64,000 nucleotides of DNA, taken from the NCBI GenBank assembly GCA_020091685.1, contig CM034595.1, positions 43,670,351 to 43,734,350 of the forward strand. The letters run 5' to 3'. Source of the stretch: Lutjanus erythropterus. Lineage: Eukaryota; Chordata; Actinopteri; Lutjaniformes; Lutjanidae. Below the pieces are notes generated by a model. The model had not been told where the DNA came from and made no database searches. It worked only from the letters and a program-made list of their open reading frames with translations. The position numbers and the translations under genes were made by a program. How positions within the stretch are numbered: position 1 is the stretch's first letter; each line of letters begins with the position of its first letter. Positions 40,701-53,688 of the stretch are shown one piece after another.

Positions 40701-43700
40701 GATACACTGCAGTATCATTCTGTCTCCTGTTCCATCTTCTGCCATACATCTGATCTGTTACTGCCATAAATCTCAAACTTTGATTCATTAGTAAACAGGA
40801 TTTTTTCCCACTCATCCACTATGAAATGCTGGTATTTATTAGCCCACCACAAGTGGTTCGCCTTGTTTTTCCTTCCTGAGAAGTGGTTTAGAAAAGGCTA
40901 CTTGTCCTCACAGTACTTGTGCTGATTGGAATCTTGTGTTCTTCATCTAACAAATTCTGTATCTGTGATGAAGGTGCTTTCCTAGCTTTCAGAAAATTAA
41001 GCTGAGTCTAGCCATCGTTTGATGTTGAGAAAGCCCCTCTGCTTAGAATAACAATTTAACTTCACTGGAAGGAAAACAACTCAGGGAAATCTGTCCTTTT
41101 GCACAGTCAGATTAACTTGGTCAATGCCAGAGATTTGTTTAAATTTGCTTGCTGACCTGGAAATGGTGCAGAAATTTTGATATTTCTATTTAATTTAACA
41201 TGTCAAAACTTCTTGCATTTTTAAATATTTTTGAATCCTGAAACTTTTATGATTATTTCCAGGTTTACGTAAAAACATTTGAGGTTTTTCTATGTGGGCT
41301 CAGGCCTTTGGACCCCACAGTATGCCTTTATATCAAAAACCATGAACTAAAAGCTGATCTCATGTCTGTGCTCCAGCAAGATAACATCAGTAGCAAACAG
41401 CAGAATCTATGGGGTCTTGTTTTAAGAAACAGCCAGACACTCTCACATGCAAAGAAAACAACCAGCTATGAATAAGTGTGATTTTACTACCTTTTCCAGG
41501 AGCAAAGGTCCTCTTTGTTAAAAGTTCCCTGGGCTTTTTATGGAAGGCCACAAGCCTAGAGTGTCAGGTTTTCATGAGCAGGCTGCTAACACAGGATTTA
41601 CCACATTGCAAAATTGTTAGCATAACACTGTCGACTGAGTGGATTCATTGTTATTGTTCACACATCCTTGCTGACTTGAAGAAATACCGCTGTTTAGTGA
41701 TAGAGCTGCTGCCTTGAATGAAACCGTGATTTAATAGTTTTCATTGCGGCCCAAACTCCAGCAGAATTGCTGAGAGAGACGTTTGAGGCTTTGCGATGTA
41801 TAGTTTTCTTGGATGTCCACTCAGCTCTTTAACTCTATTTCTGTACTACTATAAAGCTCGTTTGCCACCTGTATAATCATATAGTCCTCTCACATTGCAG
41901 GCCTCGGCATATTATGGGATTTCAAGCCGATAAACGTAAATGGCCTTCACAAAGGGGGGTTAGTAGCAAAGTTAAGTGGAAGCATATGTGCTAGTGAGCT
42001 TGCAGTCTGATTATAGAAACCTCTGTGGCTCTGGAGGGTTGGATTCTGCTCATAGAACCAACTCAAGCACTTGAGACTTCATTACTACTATAGAGAACGC
42101 AGGAACAAACAGCAACATGGAAACTAAGAATCATGGAGCATTGTGTGGTTTGGCTTTGTTTCTTTGTCTATGAAAATGAGTCCGCTGAGACGAGCCAGAT
42201 GAGAGAAGCAGGCAGAGCCATAATTTAATATAATCAACAAGAAGAAAGGTGACATGAGGGTCCGTCCATGTGTTTAGTGTGTCCTGTTTAGTCTATTTCT
42301 TGACTAAACAATTTGAAGTCTGTGGGCTTCAGTAAAAATAGAACATTATTCCTTTGAACTGGATACTGCTTTCATAATCAATCAGGGCTGTGTGTAGTGA
42401 ACTAAATTTAGCTTTCTGTTAATATAAAATGACTCAGTTGTGCTGTATATCAGTTAAATGAGAAGATTGGTACAACTCTTATGTCTGTCTTTTATCTTTA
42501 AAGACCCCGTCCACTCAAAAATTTGTCTTTCCTTAAGTTTATGCCCACAAAAATGTCTGACCTTTGCTATACTGACCTGTGTGTGCAAAGAGCAGGTGTT
42601 ACTCTGCAAACTTTAAAAGGCCCATAACTCATCTTTCTTTGAAATTATTTATTTTCAAAATAAATTACTTATTAACTAAATTAAGTTAGTACAAGGATTG
42701 ACATTTAGCCCATATAACCAAAATAGGACTTGGTATCATGTAAAAAATACAGATGCCAATTAAGATAACTGTTTTTGAAGGTTCTTCTTTATGAAGAGTG
42801 TTTGCAGTGACTGGCTGAGAGCAAAAGTGTATGTGTTGTCATTTTACTCAGGTAGGAGGTAACATCATCCATACATATAAACTGCTCCGACCGGAATTAG
42901 AGCATATTTAAGGCCTTTTAGTATAAACTATCAAAGCAAAAATTCCCAGTGCGAATCAGTTTATTTCCATTGTGAATTAAAAACTGGTCGGTGGGCCACC
43001 CAGCACCCCATCGCTGGCCAAATTTGGCCCCAGGGCCCTAAGTTGAGTGTCACTGCAAAAGATACTAACTACACTTACAATTCTGATACGTCCAGTCACA
43101 GGTTTTGGTGCACAACAGGCTCCTTATCCGAGAATGAGAAAGTGCAAGTTCCCAAAATGTCAAACTATTCCTCTAAGCACAGAACATCTGTCTGTTTCTC
43201 TTACAGGAGAGGATGCTGAGTCAGAGTGGAGTAAATGCAAGGAGTAGAGATGTGTTTGGGCTACGCTGCCTACCAGGTAAGGCTGTGCTTTTATGAGCTA
43301 ATGTTTGTAAATGTATTAAGATTAGGGCTGCAGTATCCAAATCACAGAAGCTGCAGGTAAAATGTGTGAAAAATGAAAGCATTATAACAATTTTCTATTA
43401 TACTTCCTTCCTAAATTTCTGCTTTTGAGATATCCACACATCTTGCATTGACTAAATAAATAATATTTGAAGCTATTGCAAGAATAAATAGGTTGCAGCT
43501 GTACATTGCAGCCAGTCAGACAAAAGGAATGAGTAAAGACACTAAATAATATAAGGCCTCACAGCATGACCTTCAGTTGACAACTGCCATGCTGCTCCAG
43601 AGTCAGATGAAATATCTAGACCCAATAACGTCGAGGCAGAAAACCGCCGCTGCATTCGTTCTACTCTGCAGTTTGAAATTTCCATATTGCACTTGCAGCC

Positions 43701-45458
43701 ACACCTGGACCTGGAATGTCACAGCAGGTGTTTTGCCTTTGAGATGGAAAAACATCTGCTGTTGAAAAGCTAATCTGAGCACACGAAAGATGAACAGTTG
43801 TGTAGATAAGACCTTGCAGCTTTATCGGATAATCAAATGTGCTCAGATGTTAACAAAATGAAATTTGAAATCAGCAGCAGATGTATTTTGTTGTATAGCA
43901 TGTGATTAAAGGTGAGGTACTGTAGAGCTTACTATAGTAGACGCCGGTGGACTGATTTATTGCTGCTGCAGAATTTAACCATTTGCTTGTAGCAGCAGCA
44001 TCACCAAACTACACAAATGTGCATAATGTGCATTTTCAGGCAGTGATGTATATTTACTCTATACCTCAAGTAGTTGTGCCTTCTTTATTTATATTCATTT
44101 TGTGTTGTGACAGTTGTGATCAATTACTGCTTGGCCTCTGTTCTTGTACACCATCCTGCACCTCCAGAGTGAACTATATACTATTAAAGGACCAGTGTGT
44201 AGGATTTAGTGGCATGCAGCTGGTGAGGCTGTAGACTGCAACCAACTGAATACTGCTCGCCCTCAAATGGTGTAACAGAAACTAATACAGTGAGCATGAA
44301 ACTGTTGTGTTTGGTTTAGGGCTGCAACTAACATTTATTTCCGTTATTGATTAATCTGTAGACTATTTTCTTAATTACTCTACTAGTTATTTTGTCCCAG
44401 GGGCAATATATCAATATTATATTGATATGAGACTAGATATTGTGATAGATTTTGGATGTAGTTATATTGTGATATGATGTAAGTGTAGTCTTTTCCTATT
44501 TTTAAAGACAGTATTACAATGAAGTGATGTAATTTTCTCAACTTACCAGACTTTTCTAGCTGTTCTATTATTTGCCATTACCCAATTAGTCATAATAGCC
44601 AGTCCAAAAATCTCGCCGGGTTAATATTTTGTGAAAGCGCCAATAGTCAGTACTGTTTCAATATCAAGATATTTGGTCATAAATATTATGATCATAGTAC
44701 AACATGTAGTCAGTCACAACTTCATAATTGTGATAGGCTTCAACTATATTGCCTTGGCCTATTTGGTCCATAAAATGTCAGAAAATAGTGACAAATGTTG
44801 ATTGTTTGTCAATTGATTGTCGACTAGAAATTGAGTAATCGATTAATTGTTACAGCTCTAGTTTGGTTTGTAAAAAGAGGTTCAACCTTGCAGCGTCCAT
44901 GGAAGAGGACCTGCGCCCCCTGTAGGTATAAACGGCTCATTCTAAGGTAACAAAAACACAACAATTTGTATTTTTGGGTAATTATAGACTAATAAAAACA
45001 TACTTATGCATAGATCCCCCTAAATCTTACACACTGGACATTTAATTGTGGTGCCTTACCAACTGTCACTAGATTCCTCCTTGTTTAGAGATTCAGCTGC
45101 CTTGATAAGATATGGTCCCCTGATCCTGGTCACCCTGAAATCATTTTGCTTTTCGCCCAACTATTACAAACCTCTGCTGTAGAGAGAGCTTAGCCAGCTG
45201 ACTTTACCAGAGGTCAACCCTCTTGACCCAAGTGATAATCTGCTCGATGGTGCAGGGCCACAGAAAGATCTCTCCTGCTGCAGTCAGAGTTATTTCCCTA
45301 ACCCAACCCTGCAGCTCTTATTCTTGTGTTAGCAACACCCTGCAGAAGCTTTTCATAAGAATGACACCAGATCTGATACGGGCTAATCTTTAACGCTGCA
45401 CATCAGTAGTTACTCACAGCACTCCTCACCAGAGCAGATTAAGTGGAAATGAGTGTGT

Positions 45459-45504
<46 letters not shown>

Positions 45505-48500
45505 GATGGATGTTTATTAGGTGGAGAGATACTTCACAGGCCCATTCCAGTCTCAGTCATTTTACTTTTTTGTAACAAGCCTCAGTTGTTTTTGTTTTGT
45601 CATAGGATCTCGTGGGCTTACACAATCGCAGACATGCAGTGCACACACATATTCATGCTAGCACACATACTCTTTAGAAACACACACACTTCCTTCCTTA
45701 TTTTCATTCAGTTAGTCAGCCTAATTTGTTTTCCAGCAGTGTGTTTTCATCAAATACTTTCCAGACTCTGCTGGGCCTTGACAACACGCACAGAGATCCT
45801 ATTCTTAGCTTTTAACATTTCGCTGTGAAACGTCGACTGTCTTTACTCTTCAAATTTTTTCCCCTGCTGGCTTTAGACTTCACTTCCTTCTCCAAAACCA
45901 TCTTATGCTTCCCTTACTTCTCTCTTTCTTCTCTTTCTCCTCCTCCATTCCAGGCAGATTAGAAACACAGCTGTCCATGACAACCTGTCTCATATTAAGA
46001 GAGAGAAGAAGAAAGATATGTATTGGCAGCACTGTTACATTTTTAGAATCATCGTCCTCTTTTTTTTCCATTGAGACCCTTTTTAGCTCCTCTATGAGCT
46101 AAAATTACTTATTACTGTGCTATAAATGTAGTATTAATGTTTTTTTGGACATTTTTAAACAAATTCAGAGTTCTGGCAGGGAAATCTATCCTTTGGCTCT
46201 GTGCACGCTCTGCAGAGTAAGTGTTGAGACAATTTGTGAGAACAAGTTCACTTTCAGACACAAAGGAGTCGCGAGTCAGTGTGAAAGGGCTCACGTTGCA
46301 CCTGTGGCTTCTCTCTTTCTCCCTTTCTCTCTCTCTCAAACACACACATGCACCTACTCTCTGCACAAGCATGGATCATTTGTCAACATTTTGTAAAAAC
46401 GGAATTGTTAATTGTCGTATAAATACACAGAGAAGCTGTAGGCTAACTTAAGTTGCGTTCTGTCTCAAACTAGATCCACCCACAAATTGAAACCAAGCAT
46501 ATGAATCACAAAATCAGAAGTGTGTTTGTAGAAGTTGTCCCGGTCTCCCATTAGTTAACGGGCAGTGCCCGGTGTCCGTGGCGTTCTCATGTGACACCGG
46601 GACACAGGACCGCAGAAACCGAGCCGGCCTGCGGGAGGGCAAACAGGTCAGGACAGCTCCGACAGCCATAGGTAGATCATGTACCTTTTCAATGCTGCGA
46701 GTGGGGGAGGGGGTATACTGTCCATTCACACACAATGCCAAGAGGCCAGGACCCCCTCCAGAGCAACTTCACAATCCCTTTTCCCCACAGTCTTATGTTA
46801 CTGTGGGATTAAAAGGCCGTCAATCAGCTTTATACCTCGTTGATTGATGGACAAGAGACCAGAGCATCAATATTTGTGTACTTGGGTTTCGATCTTGATA
46901 GTGAAAAGGTATTAAATTCTCTTGACTTTGAATGGATGTGTTGCACTTATTTGTCCATCAAAAGAGATAATGAGCAACATTTTTTTGGAAACTTGTGTTG
47001 CTAATGATCAATGTGTCTGGAAATATAGTGTATTGTATTGTTTTTTTATTCACAGTAATTTTGCAGAGACTTGCTCAGTGAAAGGAAAAGTTAGACATGC
47101 TTTGCTTTTGTTATATAACATGAGAAGCTATTTAAAGCTCCTTTCACACGTGCAGTCTTTCCCTGAAATCCTCAACGTTTATTCAAGCTAGGGACCCCTT
47201 AGCTGCTTGCGAGATGGAGCAAAGTCCCCTTGCTAAGTAGTGCAGTGGATATTTTTGAGTCTTCTCTTGTTTGTGCTTACCTGTAGCTGCTGAGTCAGCA
47301 GCAGAGTAGGACACTGATTGGCCAACATGTTTCAGTGATGTGTGTTTGTTTATGAATAGATGCTCTACAGTGATTTAGTAGCTGAGCTAGAATTCGTTGC
47401 TAAGCTTTTGTCAAGTTTGTGTAAATGAAATGTTTTTAGTTGACTGACTTGTTGATGTAGCCTTGCTATTTTGGATTTATCTTGTTCTTCTGTTGAGTTA
47501 TACGGCGGTTGGTATCTGTAAGTGTTGTGTTACCATCATCTGCTGGACTGTCCCTCCCTTGCCTCATCTATTCTGGCAGTGCCATGGCATGCGTAGAAAG
47601 GTGCAAAACGGAAATGTTCCTGAATGTAGCTGCATGTGTGAGTAGTGCAAAATCACTAGCTGCCTCAAAGGTCATAGCAGTAATTTTCTGGGAATGTGTC
47701 ATTTTAAGATTGCTGACACCGTTCTTAGATGTTGCATGACATGATAATTTGTGGTTTTGGGTTTTATGTAGTTTGTCAGTGTAACGGTTGTCTTCAAAGC
47801 AGTCTTCTGGACATTTTGTGCTGTGTCAAGTTATGGGGAAGACTACAAGGCATCAGTGACTTTTGTTTTACATTCATTCAGAAAATATCCTTATCAGTTT
47901 GTCTGTACAAATGTATACCTAACTTTAACGCAGCATAATCTGTTCCTTGCTTTTACTTGTCTTCCCAGCGAGTTGATGAGTGCAGAAACTTTTCGCACTG
48001 CATGCATCCTAGCTGTAAATGAGGAACAAATGTGGACAAAAACAAATAAAACAGAGGCTGAGAGCATGTGGTTCAGATCTCTCTCAGCTGTATTTTCTCA
48101 GGCTGAACCTTTAGGTCGCTCTCTCCTCATATCCAAGTCAGTGACCGCAACATCAACAGAAGCAGCTGAAATGTTAAAGGGGAAACTCAAATTTAAACTT
48201 AATGTGGAGGGGAAAAAAATCTAATGTTTATGCCCAGCAGCACATAAGACACGCAAAGCCTTGCAACTAGACTTGGTCTTTCTGGGAGCACACATTCTTA
48301 AACAAATTCCTGAAAATCTGAGGGCAAACACTCTCTCAGTATTTGAATTGAACTGATTCAAGTATTATTGGACAGCCAGATCCCATACTGTGGTGCCATG
48401 TGAGACTTTACAGATAATGAAAGCCAGTAACTGCTGGGTTTCATTGTAATAAAACAATGTAGTGCTGCGTTTTGCCTTGAGGCACAATGTGTCATTGTCA

Positions 48501-51500
48501 GTTTCGCCCTTCTGCTCTTCACTTGGTCAAAGGTCCAACCCAACATTTTATTTTAGTCAGCTGTCCGCCCTATGATGTTATCAGAGGTTGATGTAACTGG
48601 CATCTGTGAAGCTGCCACCGGCATTAAAGAATCTGCAGCAAACACCGGGAATCTGAAATCAGTCTTTGTCCTCAGTGAGTTTTGTCTGCGGTGTGACCTT
48701 TTCATCTGTTCCTCTTTGTTTTATTGTTACTACTGTTGTTTAATTGCTTAATGGCTGTAATGCAGCTAACTATGGACCCCACCCACACAGAAAGGCGTGG
48801 ACCAAACAATTATATCCCAGACATCAGTATCATACACACAGGGCCACAGACAGAAAGGAGACTTGCATTATTTTAATCTAAAAGTATAGATGGTCTGTAT
48901 TTAATGAATGTGAAAGAAGCAACAAGTGCTCTAATAATGTGTTAGCACAGCAACAATGTGACACTTTCTCTGGAGCCCTTCAGGAAGAACATAAAAGATT
49001 TTATTTGATTAAAGGACAACTGTCTCGTAAACACCTTCCCTTGTCCAGCTGACTCATGTTGGGCTGAAGCACCTCCTAGCACAAACTTCATAAATCTCAC
49101 CAAACAGTACAAATAGACCCAGAAGCCTCTGCTTCTCTATCTACCTCTTCCATCTCCCTTTTAGCTCTCAAATCTTTAGGCTTCAGTAACAGGAATGTTT
49201 TCGGCTCTGTTGCACCCTGGGGAAACATTAAAACGAGGCATGCAAAGCCACCGATTGTCCTCTCTCAACAAGGGTTCACTTGTGTTCACTGTGCTGAAAT
49301 CTCTGTAGCTAGATCACGTGTGGTCGGGCTTAATTGATAAGTCCAGCCTAGAGTTTTTATGCGTGGTTTTGGACGCTGAAGGCCATAAGCATAATCATAG
49401 AGCACGCCCAAAGATTTAAACTGCTCTTGTGCAATCAGCAAATTATGGTGTTGGAAGCAAAAGCTCCTCTTCCTTTTTCTCTCGCAGCATAAACAAGTGT
49501 TTCATGTGTAAAAATGGCTGTTTCCTGTTTGTGCTTTGGTATTCCCCAAAACATTCATTAAGATAAGAGCAAGGAGTAGCATTGTGCAGAGACCGGGCTC
49601 TGCCCACAGCTCTACTGTCACATTGAGGGCTGTACTCGTTCCTTCCACATGTGCAGTGAAGGAATTTCGTGTTTCCTCAGAATGTTATTTTAGTTTCGAG
49701 GAACCAGCAGTCTTTCCCCATCTTTTTCATGGTCTTTGAGTCAATATGAAAACATTTGCCATGCCATGTGTCTGGCCCAGCACTCCTCTTGTCATGGATA
49801 AAAAGGCCATTTTCTCCACATCTACCCTATCCTGGACTCTGTTGCCATGGAAACCCACAGTCTAGCTGGCAAAGGCTTTGTATTCCTGCGGGAGCCTGTT
49901 ATAAATGTGCTGTCTCACCACTGTGTGTGTGTGTTTTGGTGAAACTGTTTTCCATTTTTCCCCTTTGAGAGTGTTTATGCACATCTGTGTTTGTGTGTGA
50001 GAGAGTTTTCAGGGTGAAAAGGTTTGTTTTTGGAAGCTTTGTCCTGGAATTTGAGATGCTCCTTCAACCTCCTTCTCCGTTTAGCCAGTGATGAGGATTC
50101 ATCCCTCAGTCTCAACAGGATCCTCAGATTACTAAATACCAAGTCCTGCACACATAAAGTGCATATTTCAACACATCAAAAGGGCTATTAATAGAACTGA
50201 GAAAATATTTTTGTCATTGAAGAAGTTGGGGTTGAGCCAATGGATGAGGCCATTGCCCATCACTGGTGACTCACACTCAGCGACCACTGAGCCCTCTACC
50301 ATTGTAACATTGAGATTTAAAAGCCCTCTGTATTTGAGGTAGGGCGTCCCCTCAGAGTTGTTGGTGAAATTCTGTATTTACATGTGGGAGAGAAAATAAA
50401 AAGGAGCTGTTGTTGCTGGTTATTGCACTACCGTTACGTCTCCATGTCCTGTATAAACCTGCCCTGTCAGGCAAACCCAGGACACTCAGTTACATTGGTG
50501 GCAGTGGTGATTCTTTTCTGCAGGCTGCTGTTAGTGTGCTGTGTTTCTTTTAAATCTACCACTATTTGTTTACATAGCTTACCTTCCTCAGTATAGCTAA
50601 CGAGCTAACTTTGTTTCAAGCTTAAAACAACTAAGTTATGGACATGTGGTGCAGAGACAGACCCTTGTTAACCCGACATGGGGATATATGGACGGACGCT
50701 CTCCTGGCAGGGATGTGAGAGGTGATCCGCCTGCTCCCTTCATTGAGAGAGTTTTCTCAGCTGAGTGAGGCAGCTGGAAGCTGCTGTCAGAGCGACAGTG
50801 GGAGGCAGCGGGGGCTATAGTGGTGAGCTGGTGAGCGAGTTGGCTTTTTCTGCCAAGGGATAGTTAACCCTCCCAAAAAAAACCAACAATTCCATCATTC
50901 ACTGGCGATATTTCACTGTGGAAATCATCATATCACTATTTACTGGGTCGCTCATTGGTCTCCACTTATCAGATTATTATTAGTGTTCTCATAAATTATC
51001 CACTGAATTTTATTTCTTATGTCATTCAGTCTACATTTCACCTTTCACTCATACTTAAATTTGATAATTTATTCATTTGTAAATATGTTAGGGTTTGTGC
51101 TAAAACAAATTCATGTAATGCAGTTCAGAACAATGAGTAACTGTACTCTCTGTAAGATGGAGTTTTCGTTTTTGTTTTGTTGCTCTTCCTGCTCCTCCCT
51201 GTCCATCCATCGTGGCCTGAGGACTTTCAACAATAAGCAACCACTTGAGGACAACTCTTTTTGTTCAGAGGTGTTTGTTACATCCTCCCCCAGTAGCCAC
51301 CTCTCAGTGAACTTCCTTGCTGCTGTTTCTCTGTACACTTCCTGTTATTTATCCTATCTACAGCCCCCCTGTACACACTCACTTATGTAACTTTATCAGA
51401 CATGTACAAAACTAATAAATCCCATTCTCTGTTGTACATTACCCATAAATTTTGTTCCGTAGCCTCTGCTTCATCTCCCTTTTGTCTCTACTAGGCGAGT

Positions 51501-53641
51501 GTGTACTTCAGAGAGCTGTCATGGTAAGAAAGAAGTTGACTGCCAGGGAAGGAAGAGGTTGGCTGTCTGGGACCCTCTTCTGTACCCACTTCAGAGTGGC
51601 TTTTGTACCCCAGGACAGTCCCAAACCTGATGTGAGTCTTCTGAGCAGCCGTACATAACATTAAACATAATTCAAAATCGATGATGGGAGCCAAAATGTT
51701 TTTTGTTGTTAAAATGATTTTCTTTTAAACAAAATTCATTATGCAGGACAATGCTGACCCAGTGCTTTTAGGAGACCACGATGTGGCTTTGGCATCCATA
51801 GAGAAGGTTGTGGTTGGTAAGTAAAACCTCAGGCTGACAGATTTACTCATGACCAATAAAAAGAATTTTAATTAATGTTCAAACTCAAGATTTATTGACT
51901 AATATTACTTTACCGTGACACTCCCTGGCCGGGTGCAATTACAGACTAGTATAATTCATATGATGCCTTTTGTCGTGAAACTGTTAATGCTACAGCTACA
52001 CCACTCTTTTTACTTTAATGAAGAAGTCAGTCAAAATTAATTGCAACCGCAGTCTCATTTCATGCTGCACATGGTGCAAGTAGTTTTCCACTTTTCAGCA
52101 TTGCACAGTAAAATTGCTAACCTTACTGAGAAGTTGGAGGTATGTGGGGTGTAGCTCAGTGTGGCTTCTTGTTCTGTTACTCCCTTGTAAAAATTAGAAA
52201 TGTCTGCTGACGTATATATGTTGAATATTAGTGTTATCTTGTTTTGTAGAAGAGTTTTTGATGAATGATCAGTGTTGAACCTAACCACAGTGACCAGTAC
52301 ATTGTCTTTCCAGTTAATGCTACACAATAGAAGCCACCCTTGGTTTTGCAAGTTGAATTCTTTTAATGTGAAGCAACATTATGAAGTGTTCAGTTTGCAG
52401 TACCAAAAACTTTATACACTCCTCATACTGTAGGCAGTCAACAGTGAGGCTGTAACAGATGAGATAAAATTTTTCTGGATTACACGTTGCATCATGTCCT
52501 GGAAATAGCTTGTCTTTAGGTAAGCATTCTGAGTTGCAGAATCTGCCATGACCAAATAAAGTTAATGCACTGAGAGGCGTTTACTGACTGTAAATTTTGG
52601 CTTTTGTAAGAAGTATTGAAACAAGGTGTTGTAATTCCAGTAATAGAAGTGCGCCCTTGATCATTATTAAATTGAAATTATGCAAAATAAAATGTTTATA
52701 TTGGACATACTTTATGTTAGAAATAAACAGGTTAGTGCTGTGCAGACCGCAGATCCATCCAGGGTGATGTGAGTAATCTGCAGACCAGGGAGGCTGGGTG
52801 ATAAAAATTAACTCTGATTAATAGTGGATGGGTTGACAGGAGGAAATAGAGTGTCTCACTATGTAGAGAGACTCTGTGCACACATTTACACACGAAGCAC
52901 AGCAGCATGACTTCACTGATATTTCATTCTGTTTCCTCTGTTCCCTTTAAATCTGTAACTCCAGTTTTTAGCTTTAATGTTCGATAATGTTTGCTGCAGG
53001 TTAATATTATGAAAAGCAGCCTTTCTAATCATTAAAATAAACTGTTCAAGAAAATACTCACAATAAAGAAATCACCTGGAAAGCTTGTGCTGCTTGATGT
53101 AATTTAAAAGGCAATATAGCCTACAGGTACTGGTAGGTACTGGTACTGGTCCACACATCACTAGTGCAGGCTTTGGGTTTTGGTTAATTTCAGTGGAGCC
53201 CACATACCATAGGTCTAATCTACATACTGCACGTAACCTGTACTGTAAGACTCTTTGGCTCTGACCCATTTGTCTGTTTAATGTTTAATTAGGCTCCCTC
53301 CCCTCTCACTTATGTTGCAGTGGGCCCAAACAGAACCAAGCTGGTGACCCCAAACTCCTCACTGAAGTTCACTCCAGAGGAGCTGGTGCTTTACTGTAGG
53401 GACCTGCGAGTCATCTGCTTCCTGTTTGACCGCCTCACTCCTGACGCACAAGTATTAGAGGTACGTGTCTGTCTCCTGATTTTAGGAATTTAGTGATGTA
53501 GTGTTTTTGTTTCTCTTCTTTTTAATAACGTCTTTTTTCCTGCTCGGTCTAATGTGTGTATTTCAGTGTGCCCTATTTTATGCCAAATTCATCTAGAGAT
53601 ATGTGTGCTAGGGTTGGTAAATATTTGAATGCAGCTGCATA

Positions 53642-53688
<47 letters not shown>

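Larger units (their letters stand above)
31752..43206 (+). other. mtmr11 intron 1, 11.5 kb, rich in mobile DNA
   Basis: Contains the direct repeats at 32423/32899, a family A piece, a hAT MITE (33179-33482), a composite at 34374-35170, palindromic repeats at 36185 and 36715, a common dispersed repeat at about 37355-37540 and a Tc1-like relic (40050-41322). 35200-36150, 37550-40040 and 41330-42950 show nothing I can support. Confidence 0.7.
44184..45045. mobile_element. Outer nonautonomous element of a three-level nest
   Basis: Left end TTAAAGGACCAGTGTGTAGG and right end CTTACACACTGGACATTTAA are near-perfect inverted repeats of about 26 bp. TTAA stands at both edges. The centre is interrupted by the hAT MITE at 44317-44860. 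Confidence 0.8.
43277..51494 (+). other. mtmr11 intron 2, 8.2 kb
   Basis: Contains the nested transposons at 44184-45045, a (GT)n tract at 45452-45502 and a small GC-rich patch with a hairpin near 46568. The rest (45510-46530, 46650-51480) shows no supportable gene. Confidence 0.65.

Noticed and set aside
45457-45828. 123-residue open frame starting in a GT repeat
   Set aside because: Begins with Cys-Val repeats from the microsatellite and has no domain. The same applies to other frames on GT tracts (9207, 53645, 60211).
46540-46760. Alternative internal promoter and first exon of mtmr11 in the GC-rich patch
   Set aside because: Only a short GC-rich stretch with a hairpin; no ATG in frame with a donor suited to exon 3.
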